From Amphritea sp. 1_MG-2023 (GTDB lineage: Bacteria > Pseudomonadota > Gammaproteobacteria > Pseudomonadales > Balneatricaceae), in NCBI RefSeq assembly GCF_030547545.1, contig NZ_JAUOQE010000014.1, forward strand, positions 37,096-101,095: 64,000 nucleotides of DNA, read 5' to 3'. The translations under genes and the position numbers were made by a program. The notes beneath the pieces were generated by a model. That model worked only from the letters and a program-made list of their open reading frames with translations. It made no database searches and was not told the DNA's origin. Numbering within the stretch: position 1 is the stretch's first letter; the number at the start of each line of letters is the position of its first letter. This document shows positions 31,199 through 39,279 of the stretch, piece by piece.

Positions 31199-31220
31199 GG
31201 TGAGCTCTGCGAACCGCACC
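31199..31220. repeat. 22-bp dispersed repeat copy 1
   Basis: The sequence from GGTGAGCT to GAACCGCACC matches the copy at 36478-36499 with one difference. The ends GGTG and CACC are complementary, as in REP-type elements. Confidence 0.7.
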
Positions 31221-31310
31221 AACGATGTCGATTGAGCACCACTCGATTATCCACCCCCATCATCCGTTTCAATACCGGTGCCGGTCGTGAAGCTCACCAG
31301 CCCCTAGGTT

Positions 31311-32435
31311 TCATTGCGCAGAATTTATCGCTTCCGTGGGAGCCAGATAATCATAACCGAGTGCTTCAGCAACGGCGTCACAGGTGATTTTGCCTCGGTG
31401 CACATTTAGTCCACTCATTAGGTGAGAGTCATCCTGCAGCGCTTGTCGATAACCTTTGTTGGCCAGCGCTAGGGCAAAGGGTAGCGTTGCGTTCGTTAAT
31501 GCAAAGGTGGACGTGCGGGCGACACCACCGGGCATATTGGCGACGCAATAATGGATGACGCCATCGATTTCATAGGTCGGGTCTTGATGAGTGGTGGCAT
31601 GAGAGGTTTCGAAACAACCGCCCTGATCGATCGCCACATCCACCAATACCGCACCATTTTTCATCGTTTTTAGCATCTCACGGGTTACCAGCTTAGGAGC
31701 TGCTGCGCCGGGTATTAAAACGGCACCAATCACTAAATCTGCTTGAGTGACTTCCGCTTCAATGGCTTCGACACTGGAATAGAGGGTTTTTAGGCGAGGG
31801 CCATACGCCTGATCGAGGGTTTTTAGGCGTGAAATCGAACGATCAAGAATGGTGACATCCGCGCCGAGCCCCATGGCCATGCGAGCCGCGTTGATTCCGA
31901 CAACGCCACCACCGATAACGATGACTTTGGCGGGTAACACACCGGGCACACCTCCGAGTAATACACCCATCCCGCCCTGTGCTTTTTCTAATGCGTGAGC
32001 CCCCGCCTGAATAGCCATGCGTCCGGCCACTTCACTCATCGGTGTTAGCAGTGGCAGACCGCCTTGAGCATCGGTCACCGTTTCATAAGCAATTGCAATG
32101 GCTCCGGACTTTACTAGTAACTCAGTCTGCTCTGGGTCGGGTGCTAAATGTAGGTAGGTAAATAACAGCTGACCGGATCGTAGCATCTTGCACTCTTGCG
32201 GTTGCGGCTCTTTTACCTTGATGATCATTTCGGCTGAGGCAAAAATCTCTTCAGCCGTATCAATCAATGTTGCGCCAGCAGCGCTGTAGTCGTCATTCGA
32301 TAGGCCGATCGAGGTGCCGCCATCACGCTGTACCATCACTTGATGGCCGTGACTGACGAGTTCGCGCACTCCCGCGGGTGTCATACCTATCCGATATTCA
32401 TTATTTTTGATCTCTTTTGGGATACCAATCAGCAT
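31311..32435 (-). CDS. ald: alanine dehydrogenase
   Basis: A 374-residue NAD-dependent enzyme with the [21 protein letters not shown]-terminus, a Rossmann loop [12 protein letters not shown] and the substrate region [14 protein letters not shown]. It interconverts L-alanine and pyruvate plus ammonium in the cytosol. It is transcribed alone. In this genome it could recycle the alanine released by the taurine-pyruvate aminotransferase encoded 12 kb away, freeing the taurine nitrogen; that link is inference. Confidence 0.95.
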   Translation of the reverse strand: MLIGIPKEIKNNEYRIGMTPAGVRELVSHGHQVMVQRDGGTSIGLSNDDYSAAGATLIDTAEEIFASAEMIIKVKEPQPQECKMLRSGQLLFTYLHLAPDPEQTELLVKSGAIAIAYETVTDAQGGLPLLTPMSEVAGRMAIQAGAHALEKAQGGMGVLLGGVPGVLPAKVIVIGGGVVGINAARMAMGLGADVTILDRSISRLKTLDQAYGPRLKTLYSSVEAIEAEVTQADLVIGAVLIPGAAAPKLVTREMLKTMKNGAVLVDVAIDQGGCFETSHATTHQDPTYEIDGVIHYCVANMPGGVARTSTFALTNATLPFALALANKGYRQALQDDSHLMSGLNVHRGKITCDAVAEALGYDYLAPTEAINSAQ

Positions 32436-32529
32436 ACGAATACTCCTTTGAGGGGGTAATAAGTTTCTTATATTTATGATTAGCAGAACTTGAAGCTTGT
32501 CTCGTTTACGTTTCTCTTTTTAAGAGCCT

Positions 32530-32609
32530 CGCTTTAAGTGCCTTGCTTTAAATTCGTGGCTTTAAGCTCATCGCTTTAAGTTCATCGCTTAAGTTCATCG
32601 CTTTAAGTG
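32530..32609. repeat. degenerate 14-bp tandem repeat upstream of ald
   Basis: The core GCTTTAAG (variants GCTTTAAA, GCTTAAG) recurs six times at 13-15 base spacing, usually followed by TTCATC or similar. It sits about 95-175 bases before the ald start codon, on the upstream side. Confidence 0.75.
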
Positions 32610-33039
32610 TTGTTGTTAAATTTAGCATCGTCTTTGCCATTATTGTTTCTGTAAATTGATTGATTTTAGTTTTTCTTCGTCAATATAAGACCGTTTTTGA
32701 CGAGAAAGACTGGTGAGTACCACCTAAACCGTAGGCAGTGGAGGGAGGCTGATGAGACAAGCAGGGCAGACGATGAAATGAATAAGGCAATATGCTGGCG
32801 AGTGGTGCCTTGAAGGTTAATGAGGTAGTAGGCTGATGATTATCGCTAATCATTGAGGCATCCATTCATGGCCCAAGGGTAGGGGTTGAAGACACTTGAT
32901 CGATCAGATCAACATGACTGTAAGCCATGGCAATACCTTGAATTGAATAGTATTTCATCAACAACGTCGCACTTGCGGGTAAGCGCTACCGCTTTTCTGT
33001 CGGAATGTTTAAAAACGTTATAAAAATGCAAATTAGGGC

Positions 33040-33067
33040 TTGAACCCGTTTAAGCGCTGCGTATAAT
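33040..33067 (+). promoter_or_regulatory. tRNA-Val promoter
   Basis: TTGAAC at 33040-33045 and TATAAT at 33062-33067 with a 16-base spacer end 35 bases before the mature tRNA 5' end. Confidence 0.75.
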
Positions 33068-33102
33068 AGCCAGCGTTGTTTAACGACGTGAAACAACGCT
33101 TT

Positions 33103-33179
<77 letters not shown>

Positions 33180-33181
33180 GT

Positions 33182-33318
33182 ATTCAGAAGAGCCTCGCAT
33201 TAGCGGGGCTTTTTGCTATTTATCTTAAGCAGATGCAGAGCTACTCAGCTCTAGCCGAGCCAAGCGAGACAACTGTTGCGCTGGCCGAAGGGGAATAATC
33301 TGCCAGTACTTTTAGCAA
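33182..33318. repeat. array module A (terminator plus pseudo-tRNA end)
   Basis: Starts ATTCAGAAGAGCCTCGC right after the tRNA and ends with AATCTGCCAGTACTTTTAG (33297-33315), a degenerate form of the tRNA 3' end. It is nearly identical to modules at 35904 and 36043 for most of its length, diverging over about 20 bases before the pseudo-tRNA end. Confidence 0.85.
33189..33215 (+). terminator. terminator of tRNA-Val
   Basis: AGCCTCGC-ATTA-GCGGGGCT stem (one T-G pair) followed by TTTT. The same hairpin opens every module of the repeat array. Confidence 0.85.
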
Positions 33319-33345
33319 ATTTATACTGGATATTCAGTAGCTTAG

Positions 33346-33373
33346 AAGCCGAATCTTACGATTCGGCTTTTTT
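33346..33373 (+). terminator. second terminator-like hairpin in the array
   Basis: AAGCCGAATC-TTAC-GATTCGGCTT, a perfect 10-bp stem, followed by four more T residues. It follows an ATTCAG start like the other modules, but with a different stem sequence. Confidence 0.8.
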
Positions 33374-33384
33374 GTTTTTGGGCG

Positions 33385-33404
33385 TGTGCCCAGATTGTGC
33401 CCAG
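33385..33404. repeat. 11-bp-period direct repeats, possible recombinase arm sites
   Basis: TGTGCCCAG occurs at 33385-33393 and again at 33396-33404, one helical turn apart, just inside the presumed left end of the island. Closely spaced direct repeats near an att core are a feature of tyrosine-recombinase arm sites; this role is inference. Confidence 0.4.
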
Positions 33405-33480
33405 CTTCTTTTTAGGATGGTATTTTTTGACCTTTACCGGATAAGAGGCTTTTTCCCAGTTGTTACGGACTTACTTTAAT

Positions 33481-33665
33481 CGTTATTCAAGCTTTTTAGG
33501 TAAGCCATCAAATAAGTGTTCATACTTCCATTTTTTTGCACCCATTTGTTGAATTAAGCTGAGCTGAGCTGAGCTCATACGCGGTGCTCACAGCAGATTG
33601 CAGACACTGAGGTGCTGCTTAAGAATCGCCATGACTTGGCTATCGGTATAACATGATTTGTTCAT
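33481..33665 (-). pseudogene. decayed IS3-family orfA remnant
   Basis: Reading the minus strand, MNKSCYTDSQVMAILKQ at 33665 matches the OrfA N-terminus. After frame shifts and an internal stop, FNKWVQKNGSMNTYLM aligns with the FYKWRAKYGGMD-type block of IS3 OrfA proteins, then ends near LKSLNN. No orfB or complete ends are visible. It shows old insertion activity within the tRNA-Val island. Confidence 0.7.
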
Positions 33666-34092
33666 ACAGAATTTCCAACGTATAGATTACGAGAAAAATA
33701 ATTAATCTAGGCGTTTGCTTCAGAATGAACTCAGATTGGTTCGTCATATCTGTAGCTGGGCAGTATCTATTCAATCAACTTACTGTAGGGTGATCTACTC
33801 GTACTTTACGCTTATACATGAAAACGACTCAAGGCGCATAACATCAGTTAAGAGTCTGGGGGCTTCATTGCCTCTGATATTCTGAGGTTTCGTGCTGGAC
33901 TTGGCAAAGTAGGCATGAAACACCAGGGAAGGCGCTATCGAATGATCGTATTAATCATATCATCACACCATTACGGACGATTCTTACTGAAGCATCTGAT
34001 CGGTTTGAGTTTACGACGCCTTGTCAGGGTATTAAGCCCTTAAAGGTTGGTCGGCAAGGCGTCGTGTATCAAGTAAGGTTATAGCGCTAAAT
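33666..34092. other. 427-bp non-coding part of the island upstream of hipB
   Basis: No supported gene was found. An 11-bp inverted pair, ACGACGCCTTG (34012 region) and CAAGGCGTCGT (ends near 34066), encloses about 33 bases. The rest is unassigned. Confidence 0.45.
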
Positions 34093-34160
34093 AGAAACAT
34101 ATATATTGCTATTTATCCCCTGATACCAGTTTGACGACTAAAAGCAATTAATATGTTTCT
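34093..34160. promoter_or_regulatory. paired inverted operators of hipBA
   Basis: AGAAACATATATATTGCT (34093-34110) and AGCAATTAATATGTTTCT (34143-34160) are inverted copies matching at 16 of 18 positions, with centres 50 bases apart. The second ends two bases before the hipB start codon and replaces any Shine-Dalgarno site. HipB-type repressors bind such repeats cooperatively; use by this HipB is inferred. Confidence 0.65.
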
Positions 34161-34162
34161 TT

Positions 34163-34483
34163 ATGTCTTCTTTACTAGATCAATTCAAACAGCGTCGTAT
34201 TAAGCTAGGCCTGAAACAGCATGACATGATGCTGCGGGTCGGTATTTCTCGTCAGCAATACCAGCGGCTGGAGTCTAAAGGTAATCCGCGACTAGATACT
34301 TTAGAGCTTATCGCCAAAGGTTTGAATAGTGAGCTTCTATTGATACCTAAAGACAAACTTAATGCTGTTCTTGCTGTTTTAGAAGGGGATTTATCAGAAG
34401 CTACGTTACGGCAAAAATCATCATCCAAAGAAAAGTCTTTATCTGAGGATCCGTGGCAGGGATTGTTGGAGGATGATCAATGA
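34163..34483 (+). CDS. hipB: HipB-like antitoxin, XRE helix-turn-helix
   Basis: A 106-residue protein with an N-terminal XRE DNA-binding domain (LGLKQHDMMLRVGISRQQYQRLESKGNPRLDTL region) and a charged flexible tail. It is expected to bind and neutralise the HipA kinase and to autorepress the operon. It overlaps hipA by four bases (ATGA). It has no recognisable ribosome binding site, so translation may be leaderless or weak. Confidence 0.87.
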   Translation: MSSLLDQFKQRRIKLGLKQHDMMLRVGISRQQYQRLESKGNPRLDTLELIAKGLNSELLLIPKDKLNAVLAVLEGDLSEATLRQKSSSKEKSLSEDPWQGLLEDDQ

Positions 34484-35751
34484 CAGACGTTAGCAGTGAT
34501 GAACTCAACGCGCTTAAGTTAACTCTTCATGGTCGATTGGTTGGTTACCTCGCAGGCTTCAAAAACGGCCGAAACGTCTTGAGCTTCTCTGATGAATTTA
34601 GAAACGATTCTAGCCGGCCAACATTCAGTCTCATTACTCATCCGAATTTTCCTCACTCCGACAGACTTATGTCGGAACCCTGGACAAGAAACCAACGATT
34701 ACATCCCGTCTTATCGAACCTTCTTCCAGAGGGGGCATTGAGAGAGTTAATAGCTCAAGGTTTAAAGGTCCACGTAGATAACGAATTTCATATTCTTTCA
34801 TATTTAGGAGAAGACTTGCCCGGCGCATTGGTTGCAACGCCAATGGAGCCTCATGACGTTCCTGAAAGTGTGTTAACGACTCATGGTCACGCAAAAGCGA
34901 TTAAGTTCGATAAGGTAACGCAGGAGAGTAAGTTTTCTCTTGCTGGCGTTCAGATGAAATTCTCCATGAAGGAAAAAGATGGCCGCTATAACTTGTCGAA
35001 AGGCGGCGATCTTGGTGATTGGATCATTAAAACGCCTTCGACCCAACACAAATTTGTCCCTCTCAATGAATATACCGCTATGTCCCTGGCATCTTTGGTC
35101 GGTGTTGATATTCCAGAAATTAAACTTGTGGATTTGGATAAGCTGGATAACTTGCCAGCGATAAATTTACCGGAAGAGAAACAGGCATTTGCGATCAAAA
35201 GGTTTGATCGCGATGGAAATGATCGAATTCACATGGAAGACTTTGCTCAGATCCTTGTGAAGTATCCGCATGAAAAATACGATTCTGCTAACTATGAAAA
35301 TATAGGAAGGGTACTTTACCAATTCACTGGTGATGGCTTAACTGACGTTCAGCAATGTGCTCGAAGATTATTAGTTAACATCCTGTTAGCGAATGGGGAT
35401 GCGCACCTCAAAAATTGGAGTCTTATCTACCCAGATCAGATAACCCCACGTCTTTCACCTGCCTATGATATTGTGCCACTACACACCAACGTCTATATCG
35501 AGAATGAAACAAAGTTTGCTTTAAATCTAGGAAAGAACAAAGAGTGGTACGCCGCTTCGATGTTACATTTTCAAGCGTGGGCTGATCAAGCTGGCATCCC
35601 GTGGCGAGCTATTAAACCTCATTTAGATGATGTGATGGACAGGGCTCGTACATTATGGCCATCCGTATTAAATGACTTACCAATGGATGAGAAGCACAAG
35701 CAGGGACTGAGAGATCATTGGGTAAAGCTTCATACCGATTTCCGTTTGTAG
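34480..35751 (+). CDS. hipA: HipA-type serine/threonine kinase toxin
   Basis: A 423-residue HipA protein. Visible motifs are the glycine-loop region SLAGVQMKFS, the ATP-contact segment DWIIKTP, AIKRFDR, the catalytic loop NGDAHLKNW and the metal-binding SPAYDIVP. In E. coli, HipA phosphorylates GltX and causes growth arrest; the target here is unknown. It is full-length, with an intact-looking active site, and has a strong terminator after it. It is carried within the tRNA-Val island. Confidence 0.92.
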   Translation: MTDVSSDELNALKLTLHGRLVGYLAGFKNGRNVLSFSDEFRNDSSRPTFSLITHPNFPHSDRLMSEPWTRNQRLHPVLSNLLPEGALRELIAQGLKVHVDNEFHILSYLGEDLPGALVATPMEPHDVPESVLTTHGHAKAIKFDKVTQESKFSLAGVQMKFSMKEKDGRYNLSKGGDLGDWIIKTPSTQHKFVPLNEYTAMSLASLVGVDIPEIKLVDLDKLDNLPAINLPEEKQAFAIKRFDRDGNDRIHMEDFAQILVKYPHEKYDSANYENIGRVLYQFTGDGLTDVQQCARRLLVNILLANGDAHLKNWSLIYPDQITPRLSPAYDIVPLHTNVYIENETKFALNLGKNKEWYAASMLHFQAWADQAGIPWRAIKPHLDDVMDRARTLWPSVLNDLPMDEKHKQGLRDHWVKLHTDFRL

Positions 35752-35763
35752 AACCAAACATAG

Positions 35764-35790
35764 AAAAGCCTCGTAATAGCGAGGCTTTTT
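35764..35790 (+). terminator. hipBA terminator (diverged array module)
   Basis: AAAAGCCTCG-TAATAG-CGAGGCTTTT, a 10-bp stem with a T tract. The following bases continue as a diverged copy of the array module up to the tRNA-like sequence at 35883. Confidence 0.88.
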
Positions 35791-35882
35791 GCTATCTGGA
35801 CTATGCAGATGAAGCACTGCCCAGTTCGAACCGAACGCAGTGAGAGCACATCGGAGCCTGCGACGATAGCCCGTAGGGGAAT

Positions 35883-35902
35883 AATCTGCTTAGTCCTACC
35901 AG
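35883..35902. repeat. right attachment-site-like copy of tRNA-Val 3' end
   Basis: Matches the tRNA 3' end at 33161-33180 in 19 of 20 positions (one C to T), including the CCAG after the discriminator. With the tRNA it brackets 2.7 kb of sequence carrying hipBA. Confidence 0.8.
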
Positions 35903-35903
35903 A

Positions 35904-36225
35904 ATTCAGAAGAGCCTCGCATTAACGGGGCTTTTTGCTATTTATCTTAAGCAGATGCAGAGCTACTCAGCTCTAGCCGAGCCAAGCGAGACAACTGTTG
36001 TGCTGACCCAAAGTCGAATAATCTGCCAGTGCTTTTAGCAAAATTCAGAAGAGCCTCGCATTAGCGGGGCTTTTTGCTATTTATCTTAAGCAGATGCAGA
36101 GCTACTCAGCTCTAGCCGAGCCAAGCGAGACAACTGTTGTGCTGACCCAAAGTCGAATAATCTGCCAGTGCTTTTAGCAAAATTCAGAAGAGCCTCGCGA
36201 ATGCGGGGCTTTTTGCTATTTAGGC
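35904..36225. repeat. array modules B, C and partial D
   Basis: Modules B (35904-36042) and C (36043-36181) are 139 bp each and differ at one base in the terminator loop region. Module D (from 36182) holds only the terminator hairpin with a changed loop and then diverges. Each full unit ends AATCTGCCAGTGCTTTTAG, a degenerate tRNA end. Confidence 0.88.
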
Positions 36226-36301
36226 TAATCTAAAACAAAGGTAAATAGCGAGCGTACAAGGGCGTTGGTGAAGAGTGAATTGCTCCCTAGTGTGATATGT
36301 G

Positions 36302-36325
36302 TAGCGAGCGACGCCCTCGTCGCGA
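36302..36325. repeat. REP-like hairpin related to the uvrB repeat
   Basis: GTAGCGAG, then GCGACG-CCCT-CGTCGC, then GATT. It shares the frame GTAGCGAG...CGATT with the repeats at 31049-31163, while the stem sequence differs in a compensated way. Confidence 0.55.
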
Positions 36326-36477
36326 TTAAATTCATATGTGCGAAACATCAAACTAGCACTTTTTGATGTAACGGCATGTGGATATTATGAGCTACGGGTA
36401 GGTATTTATAGGGGCGCTATGCTTGATCAGTGCCGCCGCGACCACCGTAAAAAGGCTAATTGGTCGTGTCGGCTGAC

Positions 36478-36499
36478 GGTGAGCTTTGCGAACCGCACC
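36478..36499. repeat. 22-bp dispersed repeat copy 2
   Basis: Same element as 31199-31220 (one C/T difference), on the same strand. Confidence 0.7.
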
Positions 36500-36727
36500 G
36501 ATACAATGAAACATTCATCCATCGCCGCGAGAGCGCGGTGCCTACATTAGCGTTCCCTTCGGCATACAACCAGGGGGGTGTCTTCGATCAACTGTTCAAG
36601 CATAAATTACCTATAAGCCTTGTTATTTAAGGGCTGTAGCGATCTAAGTAAGGGGGAGATTGAGCCTCAATCTTAATTCAAATCACCACTCATCGTTTCT
36701 ATGACGTTGTCGCATAATTTGCATTTT

Positions 36728-36747
36728 ATATTAGAAAAAGCTAATAT
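36728..36747. promoter_or_regulatory. AT-rich dyad upstream of the SQR-like gene
   Basis: ATATTAG-N6-CTAATAT, 7-bp perfect arms. It is about 320 bases before the SQR start codon; no regulator gene is adjacent. A weak candidate. Confidence 0.3.
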
Positions 36748-37069
36748 TCGAATGAATGGGGATGGGCTGATTAAAAGGATAATGATGGTTGCTTAGCTGA
36801 TGGATTTAGCCCGCGGCGGCGCTGCGGTGATACAGGTTAATGCGTATCACTAAAACGGGTGAAGCAATTCACCTGCGAATAGGCTCAATGCTGCATAGTT
36901 AAACCCAATAGGTGTATCTCATCACATAGGGAAAGGATGGTGGGGGCTTCATTGATGTTGGTCTATCACCCAGATAAACAGATACATGGATTATTACAAG
37001 AAATCGCCTTGTGTTTTTTTATGTGTCACCACTTACAGTCTATTCTGAGACAGAACGAGGATGGTAAAC

Positions 37070-38383
37070 ATGGCCATTAGTCGACGCAAACTGCTTATTT
37101 CCGGCGCCACTTTAGGTGCTGCCTCAGCCGCAGGTGTTTTAACGTGGGAACTTAATAAACAAGACACACATGCCAAAATTGTCATTGCCGGTGGTGGTGC
37201 GGCAGGCATAGCCATTGCGAATAAATTAAACATGTACCTTGACGGTGCCCAAATCACGGTGGTGGACCCGCGACCTTATCATTGGTATCAGCCAGGACAA
37301 ACATTGTTGCTGGCAGGTGTGTATGACAAGCGTGATGATGTGGTTAGCACCAATAAAGAATACTTGGATGCGAATGTTCGCTGGATTAATGATACGGTTA
37401 CCGAATTTGATCCAGATAATAATCAGTTACATACCCTGCAAACGGGCAAGTTGGATTACGACTATCTGATTGTCGCAACCGGTTTGGAGTTACGCTACGA
37501 TTTAATCGAAGGCCTAGATCCTGATCAGATAGGGCACGATAGTATAGCCAGTATTTATCACAGTCCAGAGTCGGGTATTGCGAGTCATAGGCAAGCGATG
37601 GCATTTGCTCAGTCAGGTGGTGGAAAGGGGATCTTTACACGGCCGCACGGAGCCATGAAGTGTGCAGGTGCCCCTATGAAAGCGACCAACTTGGTCGAAT
37701 TTTTTGTGCGTCAAGCGGGTCAGCGAGAGCGCTTTCAGTTTGATTATATGACGGCTGAAAACTTCTTATTCAGCGTCAAGGCGTTTGATGCACGGCTTAA
37801 AGAGATCTGGCAAGAAAGACAGATAACACATCATTACGAGCACAATTTCAAAGCCATCGATAGTCAGGCTAAGAAAGCTTGGTTTGGCACTCAGGATGGC
37901 GGAGTAGTCGAGGCTGAGTGGGATTTTATTCATATTTCTCCACCGATGTCGGCCATTGCAGTGGTGCGTGATTCAGTGCTAGCGGATACGACTGATTTTA
38001 AGGGGTATTTAGAGGTAGATAAGTACACCTTGCAGCATAAACGCTTCTCAAATGTGTTTGGTTTGGGGGATACCGTTGGAACGCCTATCGGTAAAACTGC
38101 GGCGTCGGTTAAATCGCAGTTATCAATTGTAGCGACGAATTTGACCGCCTTAATTCGTGAAGAAGAACTGCCTGCACGCTGGGATGGTTATACCTCTTGT
38201 CCGATGATTTTGGATGTTGGGCACGCGATGTTATGGGAATTTGATTATAGCTTGCAACCGGTGACCGCATTACCCTTTCAAGTGGTAGACCCGCTGGCAA
38301 AAAGTAAACTATCTTGGGTGATGGAAAAGTCATTAATCAGGCCCGTGTATGACATCATGCTTGAAGGTTATACGCCGGTTTAA
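37070..38383 (+). CDS. sulfide:quinone oxidoreductase-like flavoprotein with Tat signal
   Basis: A 437-residue FAD protein of the sulfide:quinone reductase group. The dinucleotide loop IAGGGAAGIA, the YHWYQPGQTLLLAG block, the catalytic-type cysteine in MKCAGAPMKA and the C-terminal YTSCPMI...EFDY block all fit SQR type II. It starts with SRRKLLISGATLG, a twin-arginine signal, whereas most SQRs lack one; periplasmic flavocytochrome c sulfide dehydrogenases have such signals. It probably oxidises sulfide to polysulfide. ATG 37070 is preferred to 37061 because GAGG directly abuts the latter. Confidence 0.82.
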   Translation: MAISRRKLLISGATLGAASAAGVLTWELNKQDTHAKIVIAGGGAAGIAIANKLNMYLDGAQITVVDPRPYHWYQPGQTLLLAGVYDKRDDVVSTNKEYLDANVRWINDTVTEFDPDNNQLHTLQTGKLDYDYLIVATGLELRYDLIEGLDPDQIGHDSIASIYHSPESGIASHRQAMAFAQSGGGKGIFTRPHGAMKCAGAPMKATNLVEFFVRQAGQRERFQFDYMTAENFLFSVKAFDARLKEIWQERQITHHYEHNFKAIDSQAKKAWFGTQDGGVVEAEWDFIHISPPMSAIAVVRDSVLADTTDFKGYLEVDKYTLQHKRFSNVFGLGDTVGTPIGKTAASVKSQLSIVATNLTALIREEELPARWDGYTSCPMILDVGHAMLWEFDYSLQPVTALPFQVVDPLAKSKLSWVMEKSLIRPVYDIMLEGYTPV

Positions 38384-38409
38384 GCGATAATCGGCGTGAG
38401 AATGTTGTC

Positions 38410-39279
38410 ATGAGTTATGTCGTGTATGTGTTGACCGCGATTGTCATGCTGATGAGTGTGTTTTTTATCGCTATTCATTTGGGCTTTCGTGCTCCAAAGG
38501 TAAAAACGATAGAAAACCCGAAAACGCGATTTAATATCGATTTTTTGTCGGTATCTATTCCGGTTAACGCCAAAAAGCATCTATCAGGTTGGCTATTACT
38601 GGTTGATGATGCTCAAGAGACCGTGATTGTTTTGCATGGATGGGGTGGTAATGCGGAGATGATGTTACCGCTCGCATTGCCGTTTTATCAGGCGGACATG
38701 AATGTGTTGCTCTTCGATGCGCGCAGTCATGGACAGAGTGACTCAGATACCTTTTCATCATTACCTCGTTTTGCTGAAGACGTTGCGGCGGCAGTTGATT
38801 GGCTTAAGCGTGAACATCCACATCGGGTTAAAAAAGTCGCTTTATTGGGGCATTCGGTGGGGGCGGGAGCCGTACTGTTTGCCGCATCGAAGCGCCATGA
38901 TATTGCTGCAGTGATTAGTGTGTCAGCATTTGCACATCCGGAATGGATGATGCAACGCTATCTGAAAACCTTCCACTTACCAAGATTCCTAAGACGACAG
39001 GTGATGCGCTATGTTGAGTGGGTGATTGCGCATCGTTTCACGACGTTTGCGCCCATTAATACCGTGTGTGATATTGGCTGTCCGGTATTAATTGTGCACG
39101 GAAAAGATGATCTCGTGATTCCTATCGAAGATGCCAGAGCTATTCTTCAGCATTGTCAGGCCCCGCATTTACGCTTAATTGAGATAGATGGAGCAGGCCA
39201 TGACTCGGTTGATAAAATTGAGCAGCATGCGGGAAAATTGATTGAATTTTTACGACAGGCCGGCTTTGCGGTTACCTAA
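38410..39279 (+). CDS. alpha/beta hydrolase with N-terminal membrane anchor
   Basis: A 289-residue protein with one N-terminal hydrophobic helix (residues 2-22) and an alpha/beta-hydrolase fold. It shows an oxyanion block VLHGWGGN, nucleophile elbow GHSVGAG, acid in VHGKDDLVIP and catalytic His in GAGHDS. It is 26 bases after the SQR-like gene and probably co-transcribed. Its substrate is not predictable. Confidence 0.85.
   Translation: MSYVVYVLTAIVMLMSVFFIAIHLGFRAPKVKTIENPKTRFNIDFLSVSIPVNAKKHLSGWLLLVDDAQETVIVLHGWGGNAEMMLPLALPFYQADMNVLLFDARSHGQSDSDTFSSLPRFAEDVAAAVDWLKREHPHRVKKVALLGHSVGAGAVLFAASKRHDIAAVISVSAFAHPEWMMQRYLKTFHLPRFLRRQVMRYVEWVIAHRFTTFAPINTVCDIGCPVLIVHGKDDLVIPIEDARAILQHCQAPHLRLIEIDGAGHDSVDKIEQHAGKLIEFLRQAGFAVT

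Larger units (their letters stand above)
32436..33102. other. 667-bp intergenic region upstream of ald and tRNA-Val
   Basis: No supported gene was found. It contains the degenerate GCTTTAAG tandem repeat (32530-32609), a small dyad ATGATTA-TCGC-TAATCAT at 32836-32853 and, at its right end, the tRNA promoter. The ald promoter must also lie here. Confidence 0.55.
36226..37069. other. 844-bp non-coding, repeat-rich region
   Basis: No supported gene was found. It holds REP-like elements (36302, 36478), a CCGCG-AGAG-CGCGG hairpin at 36525-36538, a GGTGAA-GCAA-TTCACC hairpin at 36858-36873 and the promoter region of the next gene. Confidence 0.55.

Noticed and set aside
32680..32865. 61-codon minus-strand ORF upstream of ald
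   Set aside because: Low-complexity composition and no ribosome binding site.
33276..33479. 67-codon ORF after tRNA-Val
   Set aside because: It runs across the array module, a terminator hairpin and the direct repeats, and has no ribosome binding site.
35904..36225. CRISPR array
   Set aside because: The units are 139 bp, contiguous and nearly identical throughout; there are no variable spacers and no cas genes.
36338..36550. 70-codon ORF in the repeat-rich gap
   Set aside because: It lies over REP-like hairpins, has odd composition and no ribosome binding site.
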